From Tateyamaria sp. Alg231-49 (GTDB taxonomy: Bacteria; Pseudomonadota; Alphaproteobacteria; Rhodobacterales; Rhodobacteraceae), in contig NZ_FRFA01000008.1 in assembly GCF_900143535.1 (NCBI RefSeq), forward strand, positions 1 through 64,000: DNA of 64,000 bases. The letters are read 5' to 3'. The notes below the pieces were generated by a model. It did not search any database and was not told the DNA's origin. It saw nothing but the letters and a program-made list of their open reading frames with translations. Both the position numbers and the translations under genes were made by a program. Shown in pieces: positions 25,985 to 35,418 of the stretch. Within the stretch, counting starts at the first letter, position 1, and every line of letters starts with the position of its first letter.

Positions 25985-27372
25985 TTGGGGCCGATCATGT
26001 TTTCCGGGCGCACCACACGGTCGAAGGTCTCTTTATCTACAAAGCCGAGGGCAATCGCTTCTTCCAGCAAAGTGGTGCCATTCTTGTGGGCCGTCTTGGC
26101 CACTTTGGTGGCGTTGTCATAGCCGATTTCGGGTGCAAGCGCTGTCACCAGCATAAGGGATTCGCGCATCAGCTTGTCGATCCGCACCCGGTCTGCATCC
26201 AGACCGACAACAAGATTGTCGGTAAATGTGCTGGCCGCATCGCCAAGCAGTTGCATGGATTGAAGCACATTATAGGCCATCATAGGCTTGTAGACGTTCA
26301 ACTCGAAATGCCCCTGAGACCCGGCAAAGCCGACGGCCGCGTCATTGCCCATCACATGCGCACAGACCTGTGTCAGTGCCTCACACTGGGTGGGGTTCAC
26401 TTTGCCGGGCATAATGGATGATCCAGGTTCATTCTCGGGCAGTACCAACTCGCCCAGACCGCAGCGCGGGCCAGATCCCAGCAAGCGAATGTCGTTGGCG
26501 ATTTTGAAGAGCGACGCAGACACTGTCTTGAGCGCGCCTGACATCTCGACCATCGCATCATGGGCCGCAAGTGCTTCGAACTTGTTGGGTGCGGTGATAA
26601 AGGGCAGACCTGTGATCTTGGCCATGTGCGCAGCCACAGCTTCGGCCCAGCCTGTTTTGGTATTGAGGCCCGTACCCACGGCTGTTCCGCCCTGCGCAAG
26701 TTCATAGATGCGCCCGAGCGCGTCCTTCACCCGCTCAATCCCCATGGCGACCTGGTGGGCATACCCACCAAATTCCTGAGAGAGCGTCAGAGGGGTCGCA
26801 TCTTGCGTATGAGTGCGGCCTATCTTGATGATGCCATCAAAGGCTTCAACCTTTGCGACCAGAGCGGCGTGCAGTTTTTCCAAACCCGGCAACAGCACCT
26901 GATGTGCTGTCATGGCGGCAGAAATATGCATTGCCGTCGGGAAGGTGTCGTTACTGGACTGACCCATGTTGCAATGATCGTTGGGGTGCACCGGGTCTTT
27001 TGACCCAATAACGCCGCCAAGCATTTCGATGGCGCGGTTTGCAATCACTTCATTGGCGTTCATGTTGGATTGTGTGCCGGACCCGGTCTGCCAGACCACC
27101 AGCGGAAAATTGTCGTCGAACTTACCCGCCACAACCTCGGACGCCGCCGCAATGATCGCATCCGCCAGTGCGGGATCCAGATCACCCTGCACCTTGTTCT
27201 GCATGGCGCAAGCCTGCTTGATCACACCCAGTGCTCGCACGATTGCGATGGGTTGTTTTTCCCAGCCAATCGGAAAATTAATAATCGAACGTTGGGTTTG
27301 TGCGCCCCAGTATTTGTCAGACGGAACTTCAAGAGGGCCGAAGCTGTCGGATTCTGTGCGGGTGTCGGCCAT
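25981..27372 (-). CDS. fumC: Class II fumarate hydratase
   Basis: A 463-residue iron-independent fumarase that hydrates fumarate to malate in the TCA cycle. It has the superfamily signature [13 protein letters not shown], the block [13 protein letters not shown] and [19 protein letters not shown], and a standard length. It heads a fumC-DUF4169-RHH run on the minus strand. Divergent from a secreted-protein gene at 27545. Confidence 0.97.
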   Translation of the reverse strand: MADTRTESDSFGPLEVPSDKYWGAQTQRSIINFPIGWEKQPIAIVRALGVIKQACAMQNKVQGDLDPALADAIIAAASEVVAGKFDDNFPLVVWQTGSGTQSNMNANEVIANRAIEMLGGVIGSKDPVHPNDHCNMGQSSNDTFPTAMHISAAMTAHQVLLPGLEKLHAALVAKVEAFDGIIKIGRTHTQDATPLTLSQEFGGYAHQVAMGIERVKDALGRIYELAQGGTAVGTGLNTKTGWAEAVAAHMAKITGLPFITAPNKFEALAAHDAMVEMSGALKTVSASLFKIANDIRLLGSGPRCGLGELVLPENEPGSSIMPGKVNPTQCEALTQVCAHVMGNDAAVGFAGSQGHFELNVYKPMMAYNVLQSMQLLGDAASTFTDNLVVGLDADRVRIDKLMRESLMLVTALAPEIGYDNATKVAKTAHKNGTTLLEEAIALGFVDKETFDRVVRPENMIGPK

Positions 27373-27544
27373 AAAGAGGCTCCTATCAATTTATCTCGTT
27401 TCTTGGCATGTCGTTTATCGGGCAGGGGCCGGGCAGACAAGCACGCGGCGCTGGGTCACGGTGAATTCGGAGAATGGGTGATGAATCTTGCGTGGTGGCG
27501 CGCTATATAAAGAAGGCGCGTGTATTTTAACGGAGTTTTGATCA

Positions 27545-28114
27545 ATGCCAGCTAGCCGCACGGCCGTTCGTCCCGTTCTGCATCATACCGTCCTTGCCTT
27601 TTGTACTCTGGTTGCAGGGTTAGCCCTGTTTTGCCTTCAGGCGCGCGCGGATGCCTCTGCATTCGTGGGGAGTTACAGTGGGTCGGCCGAAGTGGTCGCT
27701 CTGGATGGTAGCCTGATTCCGCGGGACATGAGCGTCGAGATTTCCGAGACCAAGGATGGGTTTCGCGTCCAATGGACGTCGGTGACCTATCGCGTTGACG
27801 GGTCAGTGCGTGAAAAGTCCTACGAAATCGACTTTGTCGACAGTGATCGGGACGCGGTTTTTGCAGCCGCACAACGCAAGAACGTATTTGGGCATGTGGT
27901 TCAACTCGATCCGATGAAAGGTGAACCCTATGTCTGGGCGCGTATCGTTGAGCAAACCCTTACCGTCTATTCACTGTTTGTCGGAGCGGATGGTGGGTAC
28001 AGCTTACAGCAATACGACCGGACACTTGCTGATGGCGGCCTGAATTTGCGGTTCCAAACCATCCGGGACGGCCAAATCCAGCGCGCAGTCGAAACGTTTC
28101 TGGCGCGCGACTAA
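27545..28114 (+). CDS. Secreted protein of unknown function
   Basis: A 189-residue protein with a long basic signal region; the cut is probably after QARAD (about residue 36). The mature part is beta-strand-rich (FVGSYSGSAEVVALDGSLIPR, then repeated hydrophobic strands) like a small periplasmic barrel. No catalytic motif is seen. Convergent with the SspB gene, seven bases apart. It resembles hypothetical proteins conserved in related marine bacteria, but the name of a family is not known to me. Confidence 0.65.
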   Translation: MPASRTAVRPVLHHTVLAFCTLVAGLALFCLQARADASAFVGSYSGSAEVVALDGSLIPRDMSVEISETKDGFRVQWTSVTYRVDGSVREKSYEIDFVDSDRDAVFAAAQRKNVFGHVVQLDPMKGEPYVWARIVEQTLTVYSLFVGADGGYSLQQYDRTLADGGLNLRFQTIRDGQIQRAVETFLARD

Positions 28115-28121
28115 TTGGCGG

Positions 28122-28625
28122 CTACTTTCTGAAACTATCCAGTGACACGATCTCGGCGTCCTTGCCGTCATTGTCTTCTGTACCTTCGTCAGCGACAGGC
28201 TTGGGCTTGGTGGCTGGTGAGCTGGGAAAAATGTCCGCCGTTGCACCCGGCACCGCAGCGCCATTTTCGTCATCTTGTGTTTCAAAACGCAGGCCGAATT
28301 CCACTGATGGATCTACAAACGTCTTGATGGCGTCGTAGGGAACGTAAAGCGGCTCTGGCATATCACCAAAGTTCAAAGTCACCGCAAACCCGTCGTCACC
28401 AACCTCCAGCTTGTCATACCAGTGCTGCATAACAACCGTCATTTCACCGGGATACCGGTCGCTTAACCAATCAGCGAGTTCGGCGTCGGGGTGACTTGTA
28501 TCAAAGGTGATGAAAAAGTGGTGTGACCCGGGCAAGCCGCGTTCTGCCACATCGTCCAAAACTTTGCGGATGAGGCCACGCATGGCCTCGTGCATCAGGT
28601 TGCCATAATCAATGCTGCGGCCCAT
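28122..28625 (-). CDS. sspB: SspB-family ClpXP adaptor
   Basis: A 167-residue alphaproteobacterial SspB homologue. The substrate-binding fold lies in about residues 1-115 (HHFFITFDTSHPDAELADWLSDRYPGEM and VTLNFGDMPEPLYVPYDAIKTF). A flexible tail ends in EIVSLDSFRK, the position of the ClpX-binding peptide. SspB brings ssrA-tagged proteins to ClpXP. The tmRNA gene lies in the same window at 32040-32400, so both parts of the ribosome-rescue route are here, though not adjacent. Confidence 0.9.
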   Translation of the reverse strand: MGRSIDYGNLMHEAMRGLIRKVLDDVAERGLPGSHHFFITFDTSHPDAELADWLSDRYPGEMTVVMQHWYDKLEVGDDGFAVTLNFGDMPEPLYVPYDAIKTFVDPSVEFGLRFETQDDENGAAVPGATADIFPSSPATKPKPVADEGTEDNDGKDAEIVSLDSFRK

Positions 28626-28702
28626 GGATGTCCTCGCAGGTTACGTGATCAGCATACCCCTTTCCGGCGCGGTGAAAAGAGGTGGCAACCACAAAGCATG
28701 AT

Positions 28703-29956
28703 TTAAGTGAAACCAATGAGCGAAAGACCGCATCCCGCCAATGCCATAAGCCCCAGTGTCGGCAATAATTTCACACGCGCCACCAGCATCAACACCATGG
28801 CCAAACCCGAGAGGATAAGTGCCCATATATTAAGCGTGGCGAGATCCGGAACGGGCAGGGCAAGGTTTGGAACGGTGCCGACTTGCGCAAAAAACACGTG
28901 CAAAGCAAACCAAACAGACAAATTTAGGATAACCCCTACAACGGCGGCCGTAATTCGCCCAAGCGCGGCAGCAAGGCGGGGTCGGGCGGAGATGTGATCG
29001 AGATAGGGCCCAGCCGCAAAAATCCATAGAAAACACGGCGTAAAGGTCACCCAGAGCGTCAGCGCACCTGCCGCCAGTGCCAGCCCCAACCCGCCTTGGG
29101 CGTAACCGGCGAGCAGGGCCACAAACTCGGTCACCAGAATCAGTGGCCCCGGCGTGGTCTCGGCCAATCCAAGCGCATCAATCATCTGGGGCGTGGTAAT
29201 CCAGCCGTAGTCCTGCACCACCGCTTGGGTCATGTACGCCAGAACCGCATAGGCCCCGCCAAAAGTGACGATGGCCAGCTTGGAAAAGAAGAGACCGATT
29301 TGAAGCAGGAATTCTTGCGCCGTCAGCCACACTAAGACCAATGGCGCGGCCCACAAACTGCCCCAAATCAGAACTGTTTGCACCGTGCGCACGCGGACAG
29401 GCGGAGGAGGGGCCTGCGCCGAGGTCAAATCAGCAGTAACATAGCCAAAAAGACCAGCGGCGATCACAATGGCCGGAAATGGCAGGCCAAAGACAAACAG
29501 GGCCGCAAACGCAAGCCCCGCCAGTATCCAAGCCGTCTGATCACCCAGCGCTTTTTGTCCAAGGCGTAGCAGCGCCTGCAAGACAACCACGATGACAGTG
29601 GCCTTGATGCCCAGAAACGCCGCCTGAACCAGAGGTACATCGCCGAACTGCACATAAAGCAGCGCAAGAGCCAGAATGATCATGGCCCCTGGCACAACGA
29701 ACAACAGACCTGCCAACAGGCCGCCTGCGACGCCTCGTAGGCGCCAGCCCGCATAAGTCGCCAGTTGCATGGCCTCTGGGCCGGGCAACAACATGCACAA
29801 GGATAAGGCGCGCAGATACTGATCTTCGCTTAGCCATTTTTGGCGAGTGACCAAGGCGTCGTGCATCAAAGCGATTTGCGCTGCAGGACCGCCAAAGGAC
29901 AACAACCCAATACGCCCAAATACCGAGAACAGCGACGCGAACGAAGGCGCGTTCAT
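28703..29956 (-). CDS. chrA: Chromate transporter ChrA (long-chain, two CHR domains)
   Basis: A 417-residue inner-membrane transporter of the CHR family that exports chromate. It has both halves: an N-terminal CHR domain with LLSFGGPAAQIALMH and LLPGPEAMQLATY, and a C-terminal one with IVTFGGAYAVLAYM and ETTPGPLILVTEFVA. About ten membrane segments. It overlaps the upstream rhodanese-ChrB gene by four bases, so the two form one operon. Confidence 0.93.
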   Translation of the reverse strand: MNAPSFASLFSVFGRIGLLSFGGPAAQIALMHDALVTRQKWLSEDQYLRALSLCMLLPGPEAMQLATYAGWRLRGVAGGLLAGLLFVVPGAMIILALALLYVQFGDVPLVQAAFLGIKATVIVVVLQALLRLGQKALGDQTAWILAGLAFAALFVFGLPFPAIVIAAGLFGYVTADLTSAQAPPPPVRVRTVQTVLIWGSLWAAPLVLVWLTAQEFLLQIGLFFSKLAIVTFGGAYAVLAYMTQAVVQDYGWITTPQMIDALGLAETTPGPLILVTEFVALLAGYAQGGLGLALAAGALTLWVTFTPCFLWIFAAGPYLDHISARPRLAAALGRITAAVVGVILNLSVWFALHVFFAQVGTVPNLALPVPDLATLNIWALILSGLAMVLMLVARVKLLPTLGLMALAGCGLSLIGFT

Positions 29957-30768
29957 TGCCCGCGCACGCCCGGCCAGTCGTGGCCCTCATCAGCACCGTC
30001 GCGTGCCCAACGATAAAGGGCATCGTAAAGACCAAGGCCCGCCTTGAGTTGATCCTGATCATCCCGGTACTGGCGCGACAAGCCAACGGACATGGCCAAA
30101 AGACCGGCCGCCTCTGGCGCCAGATCGTGGCGATTGGTATCCGCGGCGCGGATCACCCGTGCCAGCCGGTCAAGGGCCGGGGAATGAAGCGCGAATTCGT
30201 CCAACATGGTGTCAAAGGTGCACGCATCGCCCCTATGGCTCCAGAACACGTCTTCAACGTCAAACGGAGTTGCGCCATAGCGATCAGCGACGCCCATCAC
30301 TTCACCCGGCGAGACAAACAGAAAACGCGCATTACGATCCACAAAGCGGCGGATCAGCCATGGGCAAGCGATCCGGTCAATCTTGGGGCGATGACGTGTG
30401 ACCCAAAGGGTCGCACCGTCAACAGGCGCGGGCAGGGCGCTTGCTGGCAAGCGGATCGTGTACTTCATGTCGCGCCACGCGAACATACCGCCTTTGAGGT
30501 ATTCAGCCCTGTGCCCGTCGGCGCGCAGGCGTGCTGTTAGTCCCTGAGAAAGCTTGATGCCGCGCTGACAGCTGATCACACAAGGCGCATTCCCTAAGAG
30601 CTCTTTGAGCCCCTGTAGGTCGGTATGGGGATGTCGGATTGATCCGGGGATCAGAAACGGATCATCGTCAAAATCAGGGTCAATCGAAATATCGACGATC
30701 ACCGGTGCATCTGGTGTTCCGATGAGGCGCAGGAGTTGAGGTGGAGTGATTTCGTTTGGGGCAGCCAT
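29953..30768 (-). CDS. Rhodanese-ChrB fusion, chromate resistance protein
   Basis: A 271-residue protein in two parts. Residues 1-110 form a rhodanese domain with a candidate active Cys in CVISCQRGIKLSQGL. Residues 125-270 match the ChrB C-terminal domain (WVTRHRPKIDRIACPWLIRRFVDRNARFLFV and DVEDVFWSHRGDACTFDTM). ChrB senses chromate or regulates chrA in other bacteria. The usual ChrB N-terminal region is replaced by rhodanese, so a sulfur- or redox-linked sensor is possible. ATG 30768 gives better spacing from AAGGA than ATG 30774. Confidence 0.85.
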   Translation of the reverse strand: MAAPNEITPPQLLRLIGTPDAPVIVDISIDPDFDDDPFLIPGSIRHPHTDLQGLKELLGNAPCVISCQRGIKLSQGLTARLRADGHRAEYLKGGMFAWRDMKYTIRLPASALPAPVDGATLWVTRHRPKIDRIACPWLIRRFVDRNARFLFVSPGEVMGVADRYGATPFDVEDVFWSHRGDACTFDTMLDEFALHSPALDRLARVIRAADTNRHDLAPEAAGLLAMSVGLSRQYRDDQDQLKAGLGLYDALYRWARDGADEGHDWPGVRGQ

Positions 30769-31040
30769 GAGCATGCATCCTTGGATGTGGAGACATGCGA
30801 ACGTTGGGCTTGGCGCCTCACGGGGTGTTCGCGTTTACCCCATGACCGCATATTGCCTGCGTGCATATCGCCTCGTCAACCCATGCCATGCAAGGTGAAC
30901 TAGATCGATGCAGAGCACCGTGCGGCCATGGCAACGGCTCCGTGAAAGGTGATGCAATTCAGGTTGCCGATTGTGTTTCTGGTTTATGTGACTTGGCCCT
31001 CCGGTGGGGCAGTGTGCCGCCAAAAGAATGACGCCGAGAT

Positions 31041-31469
31041 TTACCGCAGGATCGTGCCGCTCATCAACAGGGCGTCAATATCTTCCGGCAACTGATCCAG
31101 TTGTTCGAAAAACCGCAACAGATCAAACTGGGGGTAGCTTTCACTGATAAACCCGTCTTTCTGACGGCACAGGATCTGCTGGTACGCCGTCACAGGTTTG
31201 TCGGTCGCCCGAGAGACGCAGGAGATTCTCAGGAACGCCGAACACCACATTCCATCGTCGATGCTGTGTAAGAAGGTCACTTTCTTGTCGCGGACAAGCG
31301 CATCAAGTATCTGCATCCACTCGCGGACTTCCTTCGGATCGACGGCGCGCTCCTGGATCAGGATATTGCCGGTCAGATCAGGCTGAAAGTAATCTGCAAT
31401 GCTGTTGTAACGCAGATTCTCCCAGACCTCGGTGTAAAACCGGCGCAGGATGACGGACGTCGGTTCCAT
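31041..31469 (-). CDS. NTF2-like (SnoaL-type) protein, copy A
   Basis: A 142-residue cone-fold protein with the helix RFYTEVWENLRYNSIADYFQPD and strands ending LLRFFEQLDQLPED. It has no signal peptide. NTF2-like proteins act as small enzymes, ligand binders or polyketide cyclases, and no active-site pattern tells which. The tail FFEQL..LP......M.GT.LR matches the gene at 31534, so the two are tandem paralogues. A TTG at 31484 would add five residues; ATG 31469 is chosen. Confidence 0.75.
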   Translation of the reverse strand: MEPTSVILRRFYTEVWENLRYNSIADYFQPDLTGNILIQERAVDPKEVREWMQILDALVRDKKVTFLHSIDDGMWCSAFLRISCVSRATDKPVTAYQQILCRQKDGFISESYPQFDLLRFFEQLDQLPEDIDALLMSGTILR

Positions 31470-31533
31470 TAGATTGAAGCCCAACTATGTGTTTTCGGCG
31501 GCCACTTCGACCTGTTTGTGGGGTGCACACCTG

Positions 31534-31962
31534 TCATCGCAAACGGGTTCCACCCAACATCACCGCCATGGCATTGTCCGGCAAAAGACCCAACTGCTCG
31601 AAAAAGGTGATCGAATCAAGATTGCTGTGAATTTCGATCATGCGCTCACCGTCAAACCGCGCCATGACTTGATTGAACACGTGGATCGGGTTGTTGTTGT
31701 CGATCGCATGGCTGTTGATCTCGACGAGGGCAGAAAGCCAGTCGTCCTGTTCCATAATCTTGGGCATCGTAACAGTGATCGGCCCCATGAGAGCGCGCAC
31801 CATGGCGACCAGCTCTTTCAACTCGTCCGCATCAAACTCGGTGTCCCCCATGATCCCTCGGGTCCGGGCGCCGGGCGCGAACACGTCATCCAAAGCGTCA
31901 AGATTTCCCTTAACCCACAGTTCCTGAAAATAGGTTTCGAGCGTCTTGAACTTGTGCGGCAT
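31534..31962 (-). CDS. NTF2-like (SnoaL-type) protein, copy B
   Basis: A 142-residue paralogue of the neighbouring gene. The N-terminal helix is YFQELWVKGNLDALDDVFAPGA, and the C-terminal strand and helix read IHSNLDSITFFEQLGLLPD, followed by GGTRLR. The cone fold and absence of a signal peptide suggest a cytoplasmic ligand-binding or enzymatic role, substrate unknown. It is upstream of copy A by 65 bases on the same strand, and both lie downstream of ssrA. Confidence 0.75.
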   Translation of the reverse strand: MPHKFKTLETYFQELWVKGNLDALDDVFAPGARTRGIMGDTEFDADELKELVAMVRALMGPITVTMPKIMEQDDWLSALVEINSHAIDNNNPIHVFNQVMARFDGERMIEIHSNLDSITFFEQLGLLPDNAMAVMLGGTRLR

Positions 31963-32039
31963 CAGCCCTGACCATGTTTATAGTTCCAAGAGGCAGAGTA
32001 GCGGCAGGTGCTTAAGAAATGTTCAAGGCCGTCAAAGCT

Positions 32040-32400
32040 TTGCGGGGGTAAACCGCCAAGTATCCATGTTGTTTTGAAAGTGCAGGCTTCTGTTGCCAGG
32101 TGCCTGCGAACCCCGCCTTAAGCTGCAAAGCGTAAGGACTTAATTTTCGATATTAGGAACAGCTTACGCTGCTACTGCCATCGGAGCACGATTGTCATTT
32201 GCAATTGTACAGTTTTCGCCGGTAACGGTGGCAGACAGCCGAGACAAAGCAAACCCCTTTAGACGTCCGTCGATCCTATTTCGACCCCATGATCCCAAAT
32301 GAAAGGATGTTTGGTGGAGTCGCCGGGTACCGCCCCCGGGTCCGATCCGCTTATTACGAGCGCGTTTATGTCCATAGTCCCGAAGGACACAGAATATATA
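32040..32400 (-). ncRNA. ssrA: Permuted two-piece tmRNA (ssrA)
   Basis: On the minus strand the tag frame at 32164-32202 reads ANDNRAPMAVAA then stop, the tmRNA degradation tag. The coding piece starts at G1 = 32288 with GGGGTCG, which pairs with CGACTCC of an acceptor piece ending ACCA at 32312-32315. This gives a seven-pair acceptor stem with the alanine identity pair G3-U70. The T arm CCGGG-GGCGGTA-CCCGG lies just before. The acceptor piece is transcribed first, separated from the coding piece by a 23-base processed spacer (32289-32311). A GC-rich helix near 32042-32120 ends the coding piece. Outer ends are estimated. Confidence 0.93.
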
Positions 32401-32582
32401 GGAGGTTGTTGGGCGTGATGCAATCTGCAGCAGCCTTCGGTGAAGATTTTCGAAACAGAGAAGACCTGGAACAACATCAGGTATGCGGCATAGTATATTG
32501 AATTGGTTATAAAACCAAAATCATTACCGCCAGAAAAATAACCCCACCTGTTGACGCGACATCATTTCCCGAAGCCGTGATT

Positions 32583-32933
32583 TTACAGATTGGCCCACAG
32601 AAACCAAACTGCCAGCGCCACTTCGATACCGCCAAAGACCAGAACCTTCGCTATCGGTGGCTTGTCAAAAATCAACGACAGAATGCGACCCAACGCAGCG
32701 CCTGAAAAAGCAAAGCCAATCATCGCGTACCCCAACGGTTGGCCCAACCAAATCGCAGCACCGCCCGCAACCACGAACAGACCGCCCACACTGGCCCGCA
32801 TTTCGCTCAAACCCATGGTGCTGTCAGTGGGGGCGAGATCCAGAGCCGACGCGGTGTAGCGTGGCGCGAGGAACCCAAACAGCCCAAAGCCTATGGTCAA
32901 GAAAGCGGCAATCACATTCACAACATCAATCAT
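32583..32933 (-). CDS. Small four-helix membrane protein (DUF4345-like)
   Basis: A 116-residue protein with four hydrophobic segments: about 5-24, 45-62, 68-86 and 95-114. A short polar loop GLSEMRASVGGLFVV precedes TM2, typical of the small DUF4345-like membrane family. No catalytic residue is apparent. It is monocistronic and divergent from the hydrolase at 33036. Confidence 0.7.
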   Translation of the reverse strand: MIDVVNVIAAFLTIGFGLFGFLAPRYTASALDLAPTDSTMGLSEMRASVGGLFVVAGGAAIWLGQPLGYAMIGFAFSGAALGRILSLIFDKPPIAKVLVFGGIEVALAVWFLWANL

Positions 32934-33035
32934 GCAAGATCAGCTAGCGCGCCCAACCCATTCAGGCAAGCGAACTTGGCCAACGATGATCTCTGATCTA
33001 GGTGTTAGGGTACACAACCTTTTGGAGAGAACGCG

Positions 33036-33923
33036 ATGACACGCAAGACTGCCAAAGACTTCGACCCCAATATCCTCAAATTGTTTGACGGCTACGTACA
33101 CGGCGATATGAGCAAGCGCGATTTTTTGCGCGGTGCGGGCAAATATCTTGCCGCGGGCGTCACCGCAACGGCCGTTCTGGAAAGCTTGCAGCCTAACTAT
33201 GCACTGGCCGAACAGGTATCCCCGGATGACCCCAGCATCGAAACGATGCGGGTGACATACGACAGCCCCGACGGGCACGGCGCAATTGAAGGTTTGATGG
33301 CCAAACCCGCTGGCGCCACAGGAAAGTTGCCTGCCGTCCTTGTGATCCACGAAAATCGTGGCTTGAACCCTTACATCGAAGACGTCGTGCGCCGCACAGC
33401 CAAGGCCGGATATCTCGCCTTTGGTCCGGACGGACTGTCGCCCTTGGGTGGATATCCTGGCACGGACGATGAAGGGCGCGAGATGCAGCGCTCATTGGAT
33501 CGCACCAAGCTGCTTCAGGATTTTTTTGCCGCATATGAGTTCCTGACCACCCATGAAGGATCGACAGGGAAGGTGGGCGCCGTGGGCTTCTGTTACGGCG
33601 GTGGCGTGTGCAATGCGCTGGCGGTCGCCTATCCTGACATGGCGGCATCTGTACCCTTTTACGGCCGTCAAGCAGCAGCTGAGGATGTGCCAAGCATTCA
33701 GGCACCGTTGCTCTTGCACTACGGAGAGTTGGACGAACGCATCAATGCTGGCTGGCCCGCGTTTGAGGCGGCATTAAAGGCCGGGGGCAAAACCTATGAT
33801 GCGCATATCTACGCGGACGCCCCGCACGGGTTCCACAATGACACGACGCCGCGGTACGACCCGGACGCCGCAGCGCTCGCGTGGGAGCGGACACTGGCTC
33901 ATTTCGAGACATACCTCACCTGA
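33036..33923 (+). CDS. Exported dienelactone-hydrolase-family protein
   Basis: A 295-residue alpha/beta hydrolase. The nucleophile is Cys in [10 protein letters not shown], the acid is in [10 protein letters not shown] and the His in DAPHGFHND, the triad of dienelactone hydrolases. The N-terminal 60 residues have a Tat-like region, [16 protein letters not shown], with Lys-Arg in place of Arg-Arg, so export through Tat is possible but not certain. The natural substrate is unknown. A clear promoter gap separates it from the divergent membrane protein. Confidence 0.85.
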   Translation: MTRKTAKDFDPNILKLFDGYVHGDMSKRDFLRGAGKYLAAGVTATAVLESLQPNYALAEQVSPDDPSIETMRVTYDSPDGHGAIEGLMAKPAGATGKLPAVLVIHENRGLNPYIEDVVRRTAKAGYLAFGPDGLSPLGGYPGTDDEGREMQRSLDRTKLLQDFFAAYEFLTTHEGSTGKVGAVGFCYGGGVCNALAVAYPDMAASVPFYGRQAAAEDVPSIQAPLLLHYGELDERINAGWPAFEAALKAGGKTYDAHIYADAPHGFHNDTTPRYDPDAAALAWERTLAHFETYLT

Positions 33924-34030
33924 ACCCACAAGCTGCTCCAAGCGTATCCACCGCTAGAGCCCTCAAGCCTCGGCTTTGACATCATCTGGAGTAATTTGGT
34001 CGCGCCTTGGGTGCGCGACCAGAGAGGCCG

Positions 34031-34477
34031 TCAGACCACTGAAAGACACGCGCACTTTGCAAGGTGGTTCACGCGTTGTGTTGTACTGCCCTGCACCAAA
34101 GAACCGATTGAGCCAATTCCGCGGCGGCCGGTTACGATCAGGTCGGCACCACACTCATTTGCATATTCGATCATCACATCCGCAGCGTCGCCTAACTTCT
34201 GGAGGGATCCGGCCACGCTTTGACCTGCATCCGCGGCGATCTGAATGCCTTCGGCAAGGACCTTTTCTCCCGCTGCCCGCACCTCATCTGGGGACGGCAT
34301 GGTGGTCGCAGTGTGGTACCCCGCCACTGCGCCCATCGCAAAGGCGACGGTCTGGGGTTGGGGCGTGTGCACAATGTGCAGAGCAGCGTCATATTTTCCC
34401 GCGATGTCACACGCCAGACGCAACGCATGTTGCGCAGGTTCCGATCCATCAAGGCCCACAACGATTGTCTTAAACAT
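34031..34477 (-). CDS. Universal stress protein (UspA family, ATP-binding type)
   Basis: A 148-residue USP domain starting MFKTIVVGLDGSEPAQHAL. The ATP-binding loop is TGRRGIGSIGSLVQGSTTQRV (pattern G-x2-G-x9-G-S/T), so this is the nucleotide-binding class. Such proteins help survival in starvation or stress by poorly known means. ATG 34477 is chosen; GGAGGAAC precedes it and homologues start there. Confidence 0.9.
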   Translation of the reverse strand: MFKTIVVGLDGSEPAQHALRLACDIAGKYDAALHIVHTPQPQTVAFAMGAVAGYHTATTMPSPDEVRAAGEKVLAEGIQIAADAGQSVAGSLQKLGDAADVMIEYANECGADLIVTGRRGIGSIGSLVQGSTTQRVNHLAKCACLSVV

Positions 34478-34611
34478 CTCCGTTCCTCCTCTGCTTCGAT
34501 TGGTGTACAACCCTAAAGAAGGGCCGCGATGGGTGCCTTGATGTGGATCAACGCCTTTGGGATGCCGCCAATTCGTGACCTCACCAACGCGGACGCCAAG
34601 GAGTGGTTGAT

Positions 34612-35418
34612 ATGGATCACCAGAGTATTATCGACACGATATCAACCGCAGTTGGCGACACACCCGGCATCGAGGCGCTGTTTCTAAGCGGTAGCCACGC
34701 AACCGGGCTGGCGGACGTTTATAGCGATATCGATTTTGTGATGGTGGCAGCGGACGGTGCGACAGACGTCGTGTCAGCCCTTTGGCGTGACGCCGTCGCC
34801 CAGACGGGTGAAATTGTGTTGTGGTGGGATCGCACCACGGTGCCTGTTCTTATCAACGCGATAACCGCTGATTGGACACGCACCGATGTTGTCATTCTGA
34901 AACCGGAGCAGATGGGTCACCACACACAGGCAGGGTTGAAGCCGTTGTTTGATCATAAAGGGCTGCACGCCACTCTGGCCAAGTCCCCAGCCGCCGGGCA
35001 ACCCAACCTCAAGAAATTCCGATATCAGATTGAAGAATTCGTTCGCATCCTTGGCCTTTTGCATCTGGCCGTGGGGCGCGAGGAATACATTAATGGCGTG
35101 CTTGGGGTGTTCCATCTGCGCGCAGCTCTGGTCGAATTGATGATCGAAGAGACGGCTGCTCCAAATCGCGGTGGTATTCTGCACCTCAACCGGCTGATCA
35201 CGGACGACCAAAAGCGGGTTTTGATGGCGATGCCTGCCCCAAAACCGGAACGCGAGGGCATGATTGCGGCGCATCTTGCCTATGCGGCTGCGTTCCTGCC
35301 AAGGGCAAGGAACAGGGCAGGGGCGTTGGGTGTGGAGTGGCCTGAAAGCTTTGAAGAGGTGACGTGGGCGCGCCTAAAGGAAAGCCTCGACATCGACTGC
35401 CCTTATTCGCGCACCTAG
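34612..35418 (+). CDS. Nucleotidyltransferase-domain protein
   Basis: A 268-residue protein with the DNA-polymerase-beta-type nucleotidyltransferase signature GSHATGLADVYSDIDFVMV near residue 26, with the two metal-binding Asp in SDIDF. A helical C-terminal region follows, as in aminoglycoside adenylyltransferases and related enzymes, but resistance function cannot be claimed. ATG 34612 is chosen because AAGGAG ends eight bases before it. Its stop overlaps the end of the minus-strand membrane gene by four bases. Confidence 0.75.
   Translation: MDHQSIIDTISTAVGDTPGIEALFLSGSHATGLADVYSDIDFVMVAADGATDVVSALWRDAVAQTGEIVLWWDRTTVPVLINAITADWTRTDVVILKPEQMGHHTQAGLKPLFDHKGLHATLAKSPAAGQPNLKKFRYQIEEFVRILGLLHLAVGREEYINGVLGVFHLRAALVELMIEETAAPNRGGILHLNRLITDDQKRVLMAMPAPKPEREGMIAAHLAYAAAFLPRARNRAGALGVEWPESFEEVTWARLKESLDIDCPYSRT

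Noticed and set aside
32259-32501. Two overlapping small ORFs, one on each strand
   Set aside because: They lie on the tmRNA acceptor piece, T arm and spacer, whose RNA structure explains the conservation.
33997-34021. Nine-pair hairpin TGGTCGCGC/GCGCGACCA between convergent genes
   Set aside because: A stable stem, but no T run follows on either strand, so it was not called as a terminator.
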